Positions 16,128 through 24,481 of a stretch of DNA of 64,000 bases are shown in pieces. This DNA comes from Arthrobacter sp. 31Y (GTDB lineage Bacteria; Actinomycetota; Actinomycetes; Actinomycetales; Micrococcaceae). A model generated the notes under the pieces. That model searched no databases. It saw only the letters and a program-made list of their open reading frames with translations, and was not told where the DNA came from. The stretch spans positions 1,612,001-1,676,000 of the forward strand of contig NZ_JAFW01000001.1 in NCBI RefSeq assembly GCF_000526335.1, given 5' to 3'. The translations under genes and the position numbers were made by a program. How positions within the stretch are numbered: the first letter of the stretch is position 1; each line of letters begins with the position of its first letter.

Positions 16128-17624
16128 TCACGTCATGGTTGGAAGTTTGTCCAAATCCGCGGCGTCGCTGTCGGGGTCCTGATCTGAAGGATGAGCGCTG
16201 GCCCGCCGACGCTTCGAGCGCCTGGATTCGCCCTGGGAGTAGAACCATATGGGGATGTAGAGGGCCAGAACAATGAAGCCCAGCCATGTTGAGGTCCACC
16301 CGATCTCCAGGCTGTTGAGGTACACCACACCAACCAAGCACAGCGGGAGGTTGAAGAGGCCGAAAAGCATGGCGATGTGCTTCCAGCCCCTGGGTGCCCT
16401 GAAGGGCCGTTCCAGTTTGGCAAGATTCGGGTGCTTCACGGCTTTGACATAGGCAAACAGGCTGATGCCGTTGGCGCAGGTGTAGCCGATGGCGGCCGCC
16501 GCGAGAATTGCCGCCATGGATCCCATCGAGATGAGGACCATGTTGAATGCTGCAGTGACAAGCAAGGCGACAAACGGGGTGCCGTGGCGGTTGGTCTTAC
16601 CGAAGACCTTGGGGAGATTTCCTTCGGCCGACATTGAGTGCATGGCACGGGAGGAACCCAAATAGGCCGTCTGGATGATCAGGACCATTGCAGCAATCAG
16701 CATGATGATGGTGATGACAGAGCCGGCATTGCCGAAGACAGCCTGGGCCACTGGAATCAACGGCGAGATGGGTTCGGCTGCTACACCGTCAACGCCCAGG
16801 ACTCCGATCACTGCAGTCTGGACCAGAACGTAGGAGAAGAAGCAGATGGTGCCGCAGGCAAACAGCGCCTTGGGGACATCTTTGGCCGGGTTCTTGTACT
16901 CCGGACCGTAGATCGCGGCCGTCTCCCAGCCACAGGCGCTCCACTGTGCGATGGCGAAGATGCCAAACAGGATCAGTACGTGGTGCATGTCCCAGGCCCA
17001 GTCGGCCGGCAGCCAATTGCTGGTGATGTTCGCCAAGTCAACATGTCCGGTGGCAAAGGGTGCCACAGACAAGATGACAAGTGGCAGCAAGGAAACCGCC
17101 GCCAGGACGTAACCCAAGATCGCGCCGTCCTTCAGGCCAAACCAGTTGACCACGAACAGTCCCGTGAATATCACCAGACCTGAAAGCAACGAGAGCTGGT
17201 AAGAGGTGAACGTCGCCGCCAGCACCGGGAACAGCCCATGCAGGTAGCCGCCCACCAGGATGGAGAAGATTGCCAGCACCGGGTTCCAAGCGAACCAGTA
17301 GCTCCAGGCGCTGAACCCGCCGATCAGCTTGCCCTTGTCGTACTTGCCCTTGTAGTTCTCGGTCCGAAATATGTGCTGCGCATAACCGGGAAGCCCCGAA
17401 GCCTTGGGAAAAGTGGTGGCCATTTCGGCGTAGGCAGCGTTTTGCATGAAGCCTTGAATGACGGACAAACCCCAGATAACTATGGCTGCGGCAGATAAGT
17501 ACATTGGAATGTATCCCAAAGAAGGCAGTATGAGCAGTGGCACCCCCAGCGAAATTGATAAGCCCTGCTTCCAATCAATTGACCTTTTTAGATCGTTTGC
17601 AAGAGGCAAACTGTTTTCACTCAT
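16128..17624 (-). CDS. APC-superfamily amino acid/amine permease
   Basis: 498 residues, 12 predicted helices. The N-terminal segment reads KQGLSISLGVPLLILPSLGY, helix 6-8 loops include a polar WETAAIYGPEYKNPAKDVPK, and the long hydrophilic C-tail ends KLPTMT. This is the APC type (amino acid/polyamine/amine import). It lies 165 bp downstream of the cupin gene, on the same strand and divergent from the EutQ-like cupin and flavin monooxygenase. It may import the amine that the monooxygenase acts on. Confidence 0.8.
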   Translation of the reverse strand: MSENSLPLANDLKRSIDWKQGLSISLGVPLLILPSLGYIPMYLSAAAIVIWGLSVIQGFMQNAAYAEMATTFPKASGLPGYAQHIFRTENYKGKYDKGKLIGGFSAWSYWFAWNPVLAIFSILVGGYLHGLFPVLAATFTSYQLSLLSGLVIFTGLFVVNWFGLKDGAILGYVLAAVSLLPLVILSVAPFATGHVDLANITSNWLPADWAWDMHHVLILFGIFAIAQWSACGWETAAIYGPEYKNPAKDVPKALFACGTICFFSYVLVQTAVIGVLGVDGVAAEPISPLIPVAQAVFGNAGSVITIIMLIAAMVLIIQTAYLGSSRAMHSMSAEGNLPKVFGKTNRHGTPFVALLVTAAFNMVLISMGSMAAILAAAAIGYTCANGISLFAYVKAVKHPNLAKLERPFRAPRGWKHIAMLFGLFNLPLCLVGVVYLNSLEIGWTSTWLGFIVLALYIPIWFYSQGESRRSKRRRASAHPSDQDPDSDAADLDKLPTMT

Positions 17625-17789
17625 TAAATTCTCCTGTGAATAGCGATGAAACCCGGGACATCTCAGTCCAATGACGGGATGGATTCCCGGGAATCAGCTA
17701 CCGGGATTAAGCCCACGAGGGCAGGAGTTCGCCTGGCGCAAATTCTCTGAGGCGAGCTGAGGCAGGGCGCGGCGACGGCCGCGACCTAC

Positions 17790-18203
17790 TCAGAGTTCGA
17801 AGTATCTGAAGGAGTGCGAGTCCACTCCACGCGGGTTGGGTCCGTAGACGGTGAGCATTCGCGCGTAAACGGGAGCCCAGTACGTGCCGAGTTGCCCACG
17901 GTTCACCCGCGCTGAATCGCCTGGCTTCAGAATGACCGTCTTGCCTTCACTCTCGACGTGCAGTTCTCCCTCGAGGACGAAATTGGTCTCGGTGTGCGGG
18001 TGGAAGTCTTCCCAGCCGCAGGACGTCAACTCCCATTCAGACAGGATGAATTCATCCCAACTGCCCACAGGATCAGCGTTGATGAACCTGCAGCGCAATC
18101 GTTGCCATTCAGCTTTCATGGGCTTCATGGCACTCCCCGGCCAGAGGTCGATTTTCTCCGCCGTTACGGGCGCCAGGGGCTGAGAGGAAGCGGCAGTTGA
18201 CAT
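17790..18203 (-). CDS. Cupin-domain protein
   Basis: 137 residues, one small cupin barrel. Motif 1 is HPHTETNFVLEGELHVE and motif 2 PGDSARVNRGQLGTYWAP. The metal ligands expected from motif 1 (two His and one Glu) are present. It is divergent from the other cupin gene across a 418-bp regulatory region. Such single-domain cupins serve as small enzymes or sensors; a specific reaction cannot be assigned. Confidence 0.75.
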   Translation of the reverse strand: MSTAASSQPLAPVTAEKIDLWPGSAMKPMKAEWQRLRCRFINADPVGSWDEFILSEWELTSCGWEDFHPHTETNFVLEGELHVESEGKTVILKPGDSARVNRGQLGTYWAPVYARMLTVYGPNPRGVDSHSFRYFEL

Positions 18204-18621
18204 GGATATTCACCCTTTCTAGGCCCGCCGTCTGCTGCGGGATGCTTCGTCGAATCCAGACCGGATCGCGATGCGGTGACGTAGGTCACAGCGGTGCCAA
18301 CTTTGACACGAACGGCTGTTCAAGTCAATGGTTCATCACTAACAATGTGCAGCATTACGGCCGCGATCGGAAATCAAAAGAATAATCACATGAACGGTTG
18401 ACTTGCACGCTTGTTCATGTCACCTTTTTGGTGTGAGCTCTCGTGACTGACATCACAGCACGGAGCTGCAACGGCCTTTTGTAAACATTCTGGAAACCGA
18501 CGCAACGTTCGGTCTGGCCGCAATTCCCCGAGCCCTACAGGGCATCTCATTGATCTTCGGCTTTTCGCCATGCCATAAATACCGTAATTCAACAACTCAT
18601 TCGCACTAACAAGGAGAAATC
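18204..18621. promoter_or_regulatory. Divergent regulatory region with GTGA/TCAC dyads
   Basis: No gene is visible. Dyads are at 18276-18289 (GTGAC-GTAG-GTCAC, perfect) and 18443-18456 (GTGA-N6-TCAC). They are 167 bp apart and flanked by AT-rich stretches. They look like operators for the two diverging transcription units, possibly for the nearby TetR regulator or a CRP-like protein. An ordinary RBS (AAGGAGAAA) precedes the EutQ-like gene. Confidence 0.45.
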
Positions 18622-19002
18622 ATGGAAACCGCCCTCGTAGGAACGCTCAGCACAGCTGGATCCATTCATAAAGTAGAGGGCGGTTATATCGGCCTGCCCT
18701 CAATGAACGAGCCGGGATCCATCGCTGCCATCGGTGATTCCCTACATAACCCTGCCGGCTCAGCCATGTGCGCGGGTTTCTTTGAACTCAAAGCCTCCGA
18801 GCCGCTGGTGTATACGTACACCTACGACGAGATGAAGGTTGTGGTCCAAGGCGAATTCATCCTCACGGACCAGTCCACCGGAGAAACCACCCACGCCAAA
18901 GAGCGTGACGTGTTGTTCTTCCCCAAGGGAACCACCGTCAAGTTCGAGACCCCTGACTATGCTCTGGGGTTCTTCGTCGGCGATCGCAATTTCGCAGCCT
19001 AA
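18622..19002 (+). CDS. EutQ-like cupin protein
   Basis: 126 residues. A cupin with the sequence character of ethanolamine-utilisation EutQ-like proteins: VVQGEFILTDQSTGETTHAKERDVLFFPKG with the two family turns. It lacks the His pair of classical metal cupins (YTYDEMKVVVQGEF in place of HxH). It lies 20 bp before the flavin monooxygenase with an intervening RBS, so the two are co-transcribed. Possibly an amine-compound accessory protein. The biochemical role is not known. Confidence 0.7.
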   Translation: METALVGTLSTAGSIHKVEGGYIGLPSMNEPGSIAAIGDSLHNPAGSAMCAGFFELKASEPLVYTYTYDEMKVVVQGEFILTDQSTGETTHAKERDVLFFPKGTTVKFETPDYALGFFVGDRNFAA

Positions 19003-19022
19003 AGCAACTACAGGAGAACACC

Positions 19023-20423
19023 GTGGCATTGAGAGTCGGAATCATTGGTGCCGGACCCAGCGGCCTGGCACAACTGCGCGCCTTTGAATCAGCACGTCAA
19101 AAGGGCGCCACCATCCCCGAAATCATGTGTTTCGAGAAACGTGATGACTGGGGCGGGCAGTGGAACAACAGTTGGCGTATTGGTCTGGACGATCGCGGCG
19201 AGCCAGTGCACTCAAGCATGTATCGCCATCTGTGGTCCAACGGGCCCAAGGAGTGCCTGGAATTCTCGGACTACTCTTTTGACGAGCACTTCGGCCGGCC
19301 CATTTCCTCCTTCCCGCCCCGTGAAGTTCTCTTCGACTACATCAAGGGACGAGTAGAAAAGTCCGACGTACGCAAGTACGTCAGGTTCAACAGCGTTGCC
19401 CGCCACACCAGCTACAACGAGGCCACACAGGAATTCACGCTGACGGTTGAGGACCTCAAGACGAACCTCACCGAGACCCATGTGTTCGACAAGTTGGTGG
19501 TTGCCACCGGTCACTTCTCCGTTCCCGCAGTCCCCGAGTTCAAGGGCATCAAGACTTTCCCGGGCGAGGTTCTGCACGCTCACGACTTCCGCGGTGCCGA
19601 GCGTTTCTACGGCAAGAAGCTGCTCATGATCGGCAGCAGCTATTCCGCCGAGGACATCGGCATGCAGGCCCACAAAATGGGTGCGGAGTCCATCACGCTA
19701 AGCTACCGCTCTGCGCCGATGGGCTACCGCTGGCCAGGGACAACGGTGGAGCGGCCGCTGGTCACGCACTTCGAGGGGAGCACCGCATACTTCAGCGATG
19801 GCACCCAAGACGACTTTGACGCCGTCGTACTTTGCACCGGATACCAACACAAGTATCCGTTCCTGCCCAGCGGGCTGTCGTTGAAGTCGCCGAACGTGCT
19901 GTACCCGGCCGGCCTCTATAAAGGAGTGGTGTGGCAGCAGAACACCAATCTGTTCTACTTGGGCGCCCAGGACCAGTACTACACCTTCAATATGTTCGAT
20001 GCTCAGGCCTGGTTTGCCCGCGATGTCATGACTGGGAGGATCGACCTGCCATCCCTCGCTGAGCGTGAGGCTGACATCCAGCACTGGCTCCAGCGCCTGG
20101 CCGCGCTGCCGGACCATGATGCAGAAGCCGACTTCCAGACGGATTACCTGCGCGAACTCATAGCCGCAACCGACTACCCGCCGTTCGATTTGGATGCTGT
20201 CTGCCAGTTGTTCAAGGACTGGATGCACCACAAACACGACGACATCCTGGGCTACCGCGATATGCTCCACCGCTCGGTGGTCACCGGCACCATGGCCACC
20301 AAGCACCACACCCGTTGGCTGAATGCCATGGATGACTCGTTGGAGCGGTACCTGAACGGCCCCTCGCAGGATCTGGGTAACGTCTCCCCGGACGATCTCA
20401 GTGAGACCGTAACCGCCAGGTAG
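19023..20423 (+). CDS. Flavin-containing monooxygenase, trimethylamine monooxygenase-like
   Basis: 466 residues. FAD motif GIIGAGPSG at 6-14. The FMO signature FPGEVLHAHDF is at about 179-189 and the NADPH motif GSSYSAED at about 203-210. Overall wording (MYRHLWSNGPKE, DDWGGQWN, YTFNMFDAQAW) closely follows bacterial trimethylamine monooxygenases (Tmm), which oxidise trimethylamine to its N-oxide. Substrate remains an inference. Start GTG 19023, with AGGAGAACACC before it. The operon ends with a strong hairpin. Confidence 0.82.
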   Translation: MALRVGIIGAGPSGLAQLRAFESARQKGATIPEIMCFEKRDDWGGQWNNSWRIGLDDRGEPVHSSMYRHLWSNGPKECLEFSDYSFDEHFGRPISSFPPREVLFDYIKGRVEKSDVRKYVRFNSVARHTSYNEATQEFTLTVEDLKTNLTETHVFDKLVVATGHFSVPAVPEFKGIKTFPGEVLHAHDFRGAERFYGKKLLMIGSSYSAEDIGMQAHKMGAESITLSYRSAPMGYRWPGTTVERPLVTHFEGSTAYFSDGTQDDFDAVVLCTGYQHKYPFLPSGLSLKSPNVLYPAGLYKGVVWQQNTNLFYLGAQDQYYTFNMFDAQAWFARDVMTGRIDLPSLAEREADIQHWLQRLAALPDHDAEADFQTDYLRELIAATDYPPFDLDAVCQLFKDWMHHKHDDILGYRDMLHRSVVTGTMATKHHTRWLNAMDDSLERYLNGPSQDLGNVSPDDLSETVTAR

Positions 20424-20462
20424 CCGAGCCGCGCCGCTCGGGGATAGCACTTCCCCCTTGCA

Positions 20463-20492
20463 GGCCGCCGCCCTGGCTACCAGGCGGCGGCC
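20463..20492 (+). terminator. Terminator hairpin after flavin monooxygenase
   Basis: GGCCGCCGCC pairs perfectly with GGCGGCGGCC, extended inward by TGG/CCA. No U-run, typical of high-GC actinobacterial stem structures. 40 bp after the monooxygenase stop. Confidence 0.6.
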
Positions 20493-20558
20493 CGCCGCGC
20501 CCCCAATCTCGTCAACGGCCCTTTCCCACGAGGTATTGGTCAGTCGTTCACAACAGGG

Positions 20559-20572
20559 GTGCAACTTTGCAC
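20559..20572. promoter_or_regulatory. Candidate TetR operator
   Basis: Perfect 14-bp dyad GTGCAA-CT-TTGCAC, 66 bp upstream of the TetR gene start, within its presumed promoter. Consistent with autorepression. Confidence 0.45.
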
Positions 20573-20637
20573 TCTCCAAGCAATAGTCTTAAGAGGGGTC
20601 CCTAGCGGGGCCGAATCGTGAGACTGGGGAGTGAGCA

Positions 20638-21225
20638 ATGCGGGTTTCCGCAAAAGATCGAAAAGAACAGCTGATAGCGGCAACTGTGGAACTCATGAGG
20701 CGTGAGGGTGTCCAGTCGGTGACCATGCGGGCTATCGCCAAAGAAGCCAATGCTCCTTTGGCTACGGCCAACTATTGCTTCAGCGGTAAGGACGAGCTCA
20801 TGGAGGCAGCCGCCGAGGCCTGGCTGAAGAATCTCAGCAGTTTTTCCGGTGAAGTCCCTGTCCACCTAGGCCTTCGCAAGGCAGTGGAACAAGTAGCCGA
20901 AGGTTACTGGCGGGCGCTCGAAGAGGAACCTGCCAGCCTCATCGCTGAGATTGAGCTCATTCTGTGGGCGACACGGAATGCTCCCGTCAGCCCGCTGGCC
21001 GCGAAAATTTATCCCGCCTACGAAGTGGAACTCGGGGACATTTTCTCTGCCGCGGCGGAAAGCAACGGCGACGAATGCCTAATCGGCATCCCTGCACTCG
21101 TACGGGCTTTCCTGATGATCTACGACGGAGCAACACTTCAGTATCTGACGGACCCGACGGCGGCAGATCACCGCGCGCTGTTCTTCATGACTTTGGATGC
21201 ACTACTGACCAAGGCGGGAGTCTGA
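20638..21225 (+). CDS. TetR-family transcriptional regulator
   Basis: 195 residues. N-terminal HTH: KDRKEQLIAATVELMRREG, then SVTMRAIAKEANAPLATANYCFSGKDEL, a clear TetR DNA-binding domain (1-60). The C-terminal ligand domain is of the TetR_C_6/BetI-like size. GGGGAGTGAGCA supplies the RBS. It follows the monooxygenase operon in the same direction and may regulate it or the divergent permease/cupin unit. Next to it lies a transposase relic, so this gene marks the end of the native block. Confidence 0.85.
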   Translation: MRVSAKDRKEQLIAATVELMRREGVQSVTMRAIAKEANAPLATANYCFSGKDELMEAAAEAWLKNLSSFSGEVPVHLGLRKAVEQVAEGYWRALEEEPASLIAEIELILWATRNAPVSPLAAKIYPAYEVELGDIFSAAAESNGDECLIGIPALVRAFLMIYDGATLQYLTDPTAADHRALFFMTLDALLTKAGV

Positions 21226-21227
21226 GT

Positions 21228-21360
21228 TAGATCCGTGCGGCGGGCTGTCAAGAGCCACAGGTCCAAGCTGATCTGGTCAGCGCCCCGGGCTGGCTGGAGG
21301 TCGGTGCGAATCCCTGCCTGGTCGGCGATGATTCGGGCGTCTTTTCGCCGACCGACCACG
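21228..21360 (-). pseudogene. IS110-family transposase relic
   Basis: About 44 codons on the minus strand read GRRKDARIIADQAGIRTDL, then LDLWLLTARRTDL. This matches the DEDD-domain segment of IS110-family transposases (KDA..IADQARMR.DL...L...L..RRTDLV). Both ends are missing. A GGTCGGCG/CGCCGACC stem at 21320-21354 is part of it. It is an insertion scar at the junction with the next, different-looking gene block. Confidence 0.6.
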
Positions 21361-21549
21361 CAAAAGACTAGAGTTCAAGAAATCGATCAAACTGGTCGAA
21401 AATCTCCTGTTGCAATGACCGCTGGAATCCGCCCCCTCGTGGATCGCCAGACAGGTAGCGTCGAGTTGAGGCATACGGAGACAGCACACAGCCGTGCGAA
21501 TTTCCTAGCAAAAGCATTGCTTCAATAAGGACAGAGGGGCGAGCGATAG
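21361..21549. other. Gene-free junction segment
   Basis: No supportable gene. The base composition is more AT-rich than the flanks, and the segment ends with the RBS-like AAGGACAGAGGGGCGAGCG before the MarR-type gene. I see no inverted repeats that would define the rest of an insertion element. Confidence 0.5.
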
Positions 21550-22398
21550 ATGGATGCGACGGCGCAGGGCCGGGCCATGGAGTTACTGGGGCGGTTTAAC
21601 GACCAGATGACCGGTGTCGTCGATGATGCTTTCGGCACGCAGTGGGCGGAGATCGAAGAGATCCTGTCGATCACCGTCCTCATGACTGATCACGCTGTGT
21701 CGACCCGAAGGCTCGCGGAGATCAGCGGGATGGACCGACGTGCCGTCTCGCGGATGGTCGCTCGCTTGCGTTCGGAAGATCTGGTTGTTACGCGTCGATC
21801 GGATGCCGATGGGCGGGTCGTCGAGGTCGTGCTCACCGACCACGGCGAGCGGCGGACGGAGATGTTGCGCACGTCGATCACCGATTTCTTCCGTCAGAGC
21901 AGGGATCTCGCCCACGAGATCGCCCAGGGCCTACAGTCCGCCGGCGACTCGGCGGAAGCCGGTACATCCTCCGACCCGATCGATCTGCTTCGGCGGGTCT
22001 GCGAGGCGGGTGCGTCGCTCGTCGGGTTCATGCCCGATGCCGTGACCCGGGGACAGCTGGCCGCCCGCCAGCGAGCGGCGCTCGTGCAAATCACGACCCG
22101 GAGCGGCGTCCGCCCCAATGATCTCCCGCCCTCGCTGGCGGTATCTCCAGCCGGAGCTGCGTACATCGTCGACCAGCTGTGCGCGAAGGGGTTCGTCCGC
22201 CGCCGCCGCGGCGCAGTGCCCGAAGATGGGCGCGCCGTCGTGTTGGAGGCCACCACCGAGGGGGTGCTGGCGGTGCGTGCGGTGATGGAAGGGATCGAGC
22301 ACCAGCGCCAAATGCTTGCGCACCTGTTCGCTGAGGTGGCGCTGTGGGGCCGCCCAGAAGTCGCTGTCGACTCATCCCGGGCGGCCGCGGACCGCTAG
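21550..22398 (+). CDS. Tandem MarR-type winged-helix regulator
   Basis: 282 residues. Two winged-helix units: residues about 30-110 (STRRLAEISGMDRRAVSRMV with wing VTRRSDADGRVVEVVLT) and about 175-265 (ppslavspagaayivdql region with wing RRRGAVPEDGRAVVLEAT). MarR proteins normally carry one such unit per chain and dimerise, so this looks like a fused or single-chain dimer. It is convergent with the next gene, with a 4-bp overlap of stops. Likely regulates the membrane-protease gene nearby. Confidence 0.7.
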   Translation: MDATAQGRAMELLGRFNDQMTGVVDDAFGTQWAEIEEILSITVLMTDHAVSTRRLAEISGMDRRAVSRMVARLRSEDLVVTRRSDADGRVVEVVLTDHGERRTEMLRTSITDFFRQSRDLAHEIAQGLQSAGDSAEAGTSSDPIDLLRRVCEAGASLVGFMPDAVTRGQLAARQRAALVQITTRSGVRPNDLPPSLAVSPAGAAYIVDQLCAKGFVRRRRGAVPEDGRAVVLEATTEGVLAVRAVMEGIEHQRQMLAHLFAEVALWGRPEVAVDSSRAAADR

Positions 22399-22868
22399 TT
22401 GCCGAGTTCGGCGAGCAGGTCTTTGAGGCCGAGGCCGCCGATATTCAGCGCTTCGAACTCGAGTTTCGTGTCGGTGGTGGTGTCCGTCAGTTCGACGACC
22501 CGCACGGTTCCGCTGTGTCGGCGGTTCACCTCTAGGTTGCTGCGGTCGATGTGTGCGACCGGGTGCAGGTTCTTCCACCCGCCCACAAGCCCAGTCGAGG
22601 TGCGACCGAGGACGTAAAGCTTGGTCGCCGACACGGCAAGCACGATCGACGGGTAGCTGCCCTTGGATGCACTGCTGGCCCGCTGCGCGAGCATCCCACC
22701 GGCAACACCCCACGCGGTCTGATTGCTGCCAGCCAGGCCGACCCCGGCCGCGGCGCCGAGCACCCCGGAGATAGTCGATCCGCGGGGCATGACCACGGCC
22801 ACATCAATGATTTCATCGTCAGGAATGACGGCTTGTGCACCCTCGAGTGCGTGCTCTTCTCTTGACAT
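22395..22868 (-). CDS. Hypothetical protein with Gly-rich N-terminus and PH-like C-terminus
   Basis: 157 residues, RBS GGGAGG 8 bp upstream. Residues 30-65 form a Gly/Ala-rich hydrophobic stretch (ISGVLGAAAGVGLAGSNQTA). The remainder (IVLAVSATKLYVLGRTSTGL and onward) resembles a small YokE/PH-like beta barrel that predicts membrane or lipid-interface binding. It is divergent from the CPBP protease gene. Function unknown. Confidence 0.65.
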   Translation of the reverse strand: MSREEHALEGAQAVIPDDEIIDVAVVMPRGSTISGVLGAAAGVGLAGSNQTAWGVAGGMLAQRASSASKGSYPSIVLAVSATKLYVLGRTSTGLVGGWKNLHPVAHIDRSNLEVNRRHSGTVRVVELTDTTTDTKLEFEALNIGGLGLKDLLAELGN

Positions 22869-22955
22869 CCTTCGATCCTCCCCGGTCCGCCGGCCACCCC
22901 GATGGTGACAGATTATTGGGCGTTAAATCACCCTATCTCGATTCACGACAGATCA

Positions 22956-22972
22956 TTCGGAAATGTCCCGAA
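22956..22972. promoter_or_regulatory. Candidate MarR operator
   Basis: Inverted repeat TTCGG-N7-CCGAA in the divergent region between the hypothetical gene (22868) and the CPBP protease (23042). A plausible target of the tandem MarR protein. Confidence 0.35.
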
Positions 22973-23041
22973 CCGTAGTATCGTGAAGCCACGAAGCACT
23001 AGAGAGACGTGAATCCACAGGGCACTAAAAGGAGAGATGTC

Positions 23042-23821
23042 ATGGGTGAGACTTTGAAGGTTCGGCCGCGGGTCTGGATCGGACTGGCGATTTACGTCGG
23101 CTACGCTACCGTCGTCTTTACCGTGCAGGCGTTCTCCGGAGTCCGCTACGACGAGCTCGGCGAGAGCGGCAGCAATCTATTCCTGGGCGCTGGCCTCTCC
23201 CTCATCATCGCCGCCGTGCTATTGGCGATCACCACGAGTCTTCTCGGCTGGTGGCGGCCCGCACTGTTCGAGCAGCACCGAAGCGTCAGGTGGCCGATCA
23301 TCGCGCCGATCCTGATGGCGGTCGCCTTGGTCTTCAACCTCATCGCCACCGACTGGGCCGCCTACGACGGTGCGTTCTTGGCCGCCTCCCTCGTGATCCT
23401 GCTCGTCGGGTTCACCGAGGAACTCACCACACGCGGTCTCCTCCTCACCGCCCTCCGCAGCCGCCTCGCCGAAGTCTGGGTCTGGCTACTCACCTCCGCC
23501 CTCTTCGCAGCCATGCACCTACTCAACGCAACCTCCGGGCAGGCGCTTGGCGCGACCATCCAGCAAGTGGTCTTCGCATTCGTCGGCGGCACCGTCTTCT
23601 ACATCCTCCGCCGCGTCACCGGCACCCTCATCTGGGCCATGGTGCTCCACGGTCTCTGGGACTTCTCCACATTCGCCGTCACCCACGGCACAGTCGGGCC
23701 CCTCGCCGCCATCGGTGCTACCATCAACCTCCTCGCCGGCGCCCTCGCTCTCATCAGCGTCGCGTTCGTCATCCGCGGCGCGAACGAACGCATTAGCGCA
23801 CCGACCCCCTCCATCGCGTAA
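23042..23821 (+). CDS. CPBP-family intramembrane metalloprotease
   Basis: 259 residues from ATG 23042 (AAAGGAGAGATGTC upstream; a longer frame from 23009 lacks an RBS). Six to eight hydrophobic helices. CPBP/Abi motifs: FTEELTTRGLLLTALR (EExxxR), then ALFAAMHLLN (FxxxH) and a final MVLHGLWDF (HxxxD/N). The family includes Rce1-like proteases and bacteriocin self-immunity proteins. With the MarR gene and the PH-like protein it forms a small module that looks imported. Confidence 0.85.
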   Translation: MGETLKVRPRVWIGLAIYVGYATVVFTVQAFSGVRYDELGESGSNLFLGAGLSLIIAAVLLAITTSLLGWWRPALFEQHRSVRWPIIAPILMAVALVFNLIATDWAAYDGAFLAASLVILLVGFTEELTTRGLLLTALRSRLAEVWVWLLTSALFAAMHLLNATSGQALGATIQQVVFAFVGGTVFYILRRVTGTLIWAMVLHGLWDFSTFAVTHGTVGPLAAIGATINLLAGALALISVAFVIRGANERISAPTPSIA

Positions 23822-23996
23822 ATCACCGCCAGATAGCGCCCGGTATGGGTTCCTTCACTGGCCGCCGTTCAGACCCATTCAGCGTTAGTAGGAGGCCCCG
23901 GCGTTTCAGGATTAGTAACATCCCCTAAGACCTGCCCGCAAAACTGCCCAAAAAGCTGCACGGGTTTCACGCCTCTTCTTTCGAATCAGGACCTCG

Positions 23997-24374
23997 TCAT
24001 TCGCCGTCCCCTTTGTACGGGACGACGACAACTTGAACTTCATCTTCATAGAGGACGGCGCCCGGATCGCTTGAGTAGAACGCACTGCAGGGGACGTCAT
24101 GCCGGCGCAGAAGATCGATGTAGAAATCTGTTCTGCTAATCAAGTGTGTCGCTGTGAGTTTGAACCACGCCTGTGCGCCCGGGGCTGTATAAAACGACGC
24201 CTCAGGGGTTATATAGGCCTCGTCGTAAAAGTCGTTGGCGCTGCGCCACAGACCCCAATCCTCGGGGCTGAGGCCGCCCTCCTTCGCCAATCGGTTCGCC
24301 AGGGCGAAGATCCCAAGGTATCGCCCTTTGGCATCGGGTGTTGTCGACTGGTACCGGACAAAGCGTTGTTCCAT
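23997..24374 (-). CDS. Hypothetical protein (125 aa)
   Basis: 125 residues: MEQRFVRYQSTTPDAKGRY, LSPEDWGLWRSANDFYDEAY and DEVQVVVVPYKGDGE. It is acidic and soluble with mixed alpha/beta character, and contains neither a signal nor a membrane helix. Similar short proteins occur in Actinobacteria without known function. RBS AGGCGGT lies close to the ATG. It stands alone between the CPBP gene and the sugar operon. Confidence 0.6.
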   Translation of the reverse strand: MEQRFVRYQSTTPDAKGRYLGIFALANRLAKEGGLSPEDWGLWRSANDFYDEAYITPEASFYTAPGAQAWFKLTATHLISRTDFYIDLLRRHDVPCSAFYSSDPGAVLYEDEVQVVVVPYKGDGE

Positions 24375-24433
24375 ACCGCCTAGCCAACCATCAGCGCCGG
24401 GACATCAGAGCGAAGCGTACAGCGAGCCGTCCC

Positions 24434-24466
24434 ATGGACCCGCGGACACCGGGATCAGGTCCATGA
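24434..24466 (-). terminator. Possible terminator of the Gfo/ThuA/ABC operon
   Basis: CATGGACC pairs with GGTCCATG (8-bp arms, 17-nt loop), 16 bp beyond the last stop of the operon on the minus strand. Confidence 0.4.
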
Positions 24467-24481
24467 ACATCGGCAGGCCAA

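Noticed and set aside
21290..21330. Possible tRNA T-arm (GGTGCGAATCC)
   Set aside because: No complementary 5-bp stem, acceptor or anticodon arm; the segment is explained as an IS110 transposase relic.
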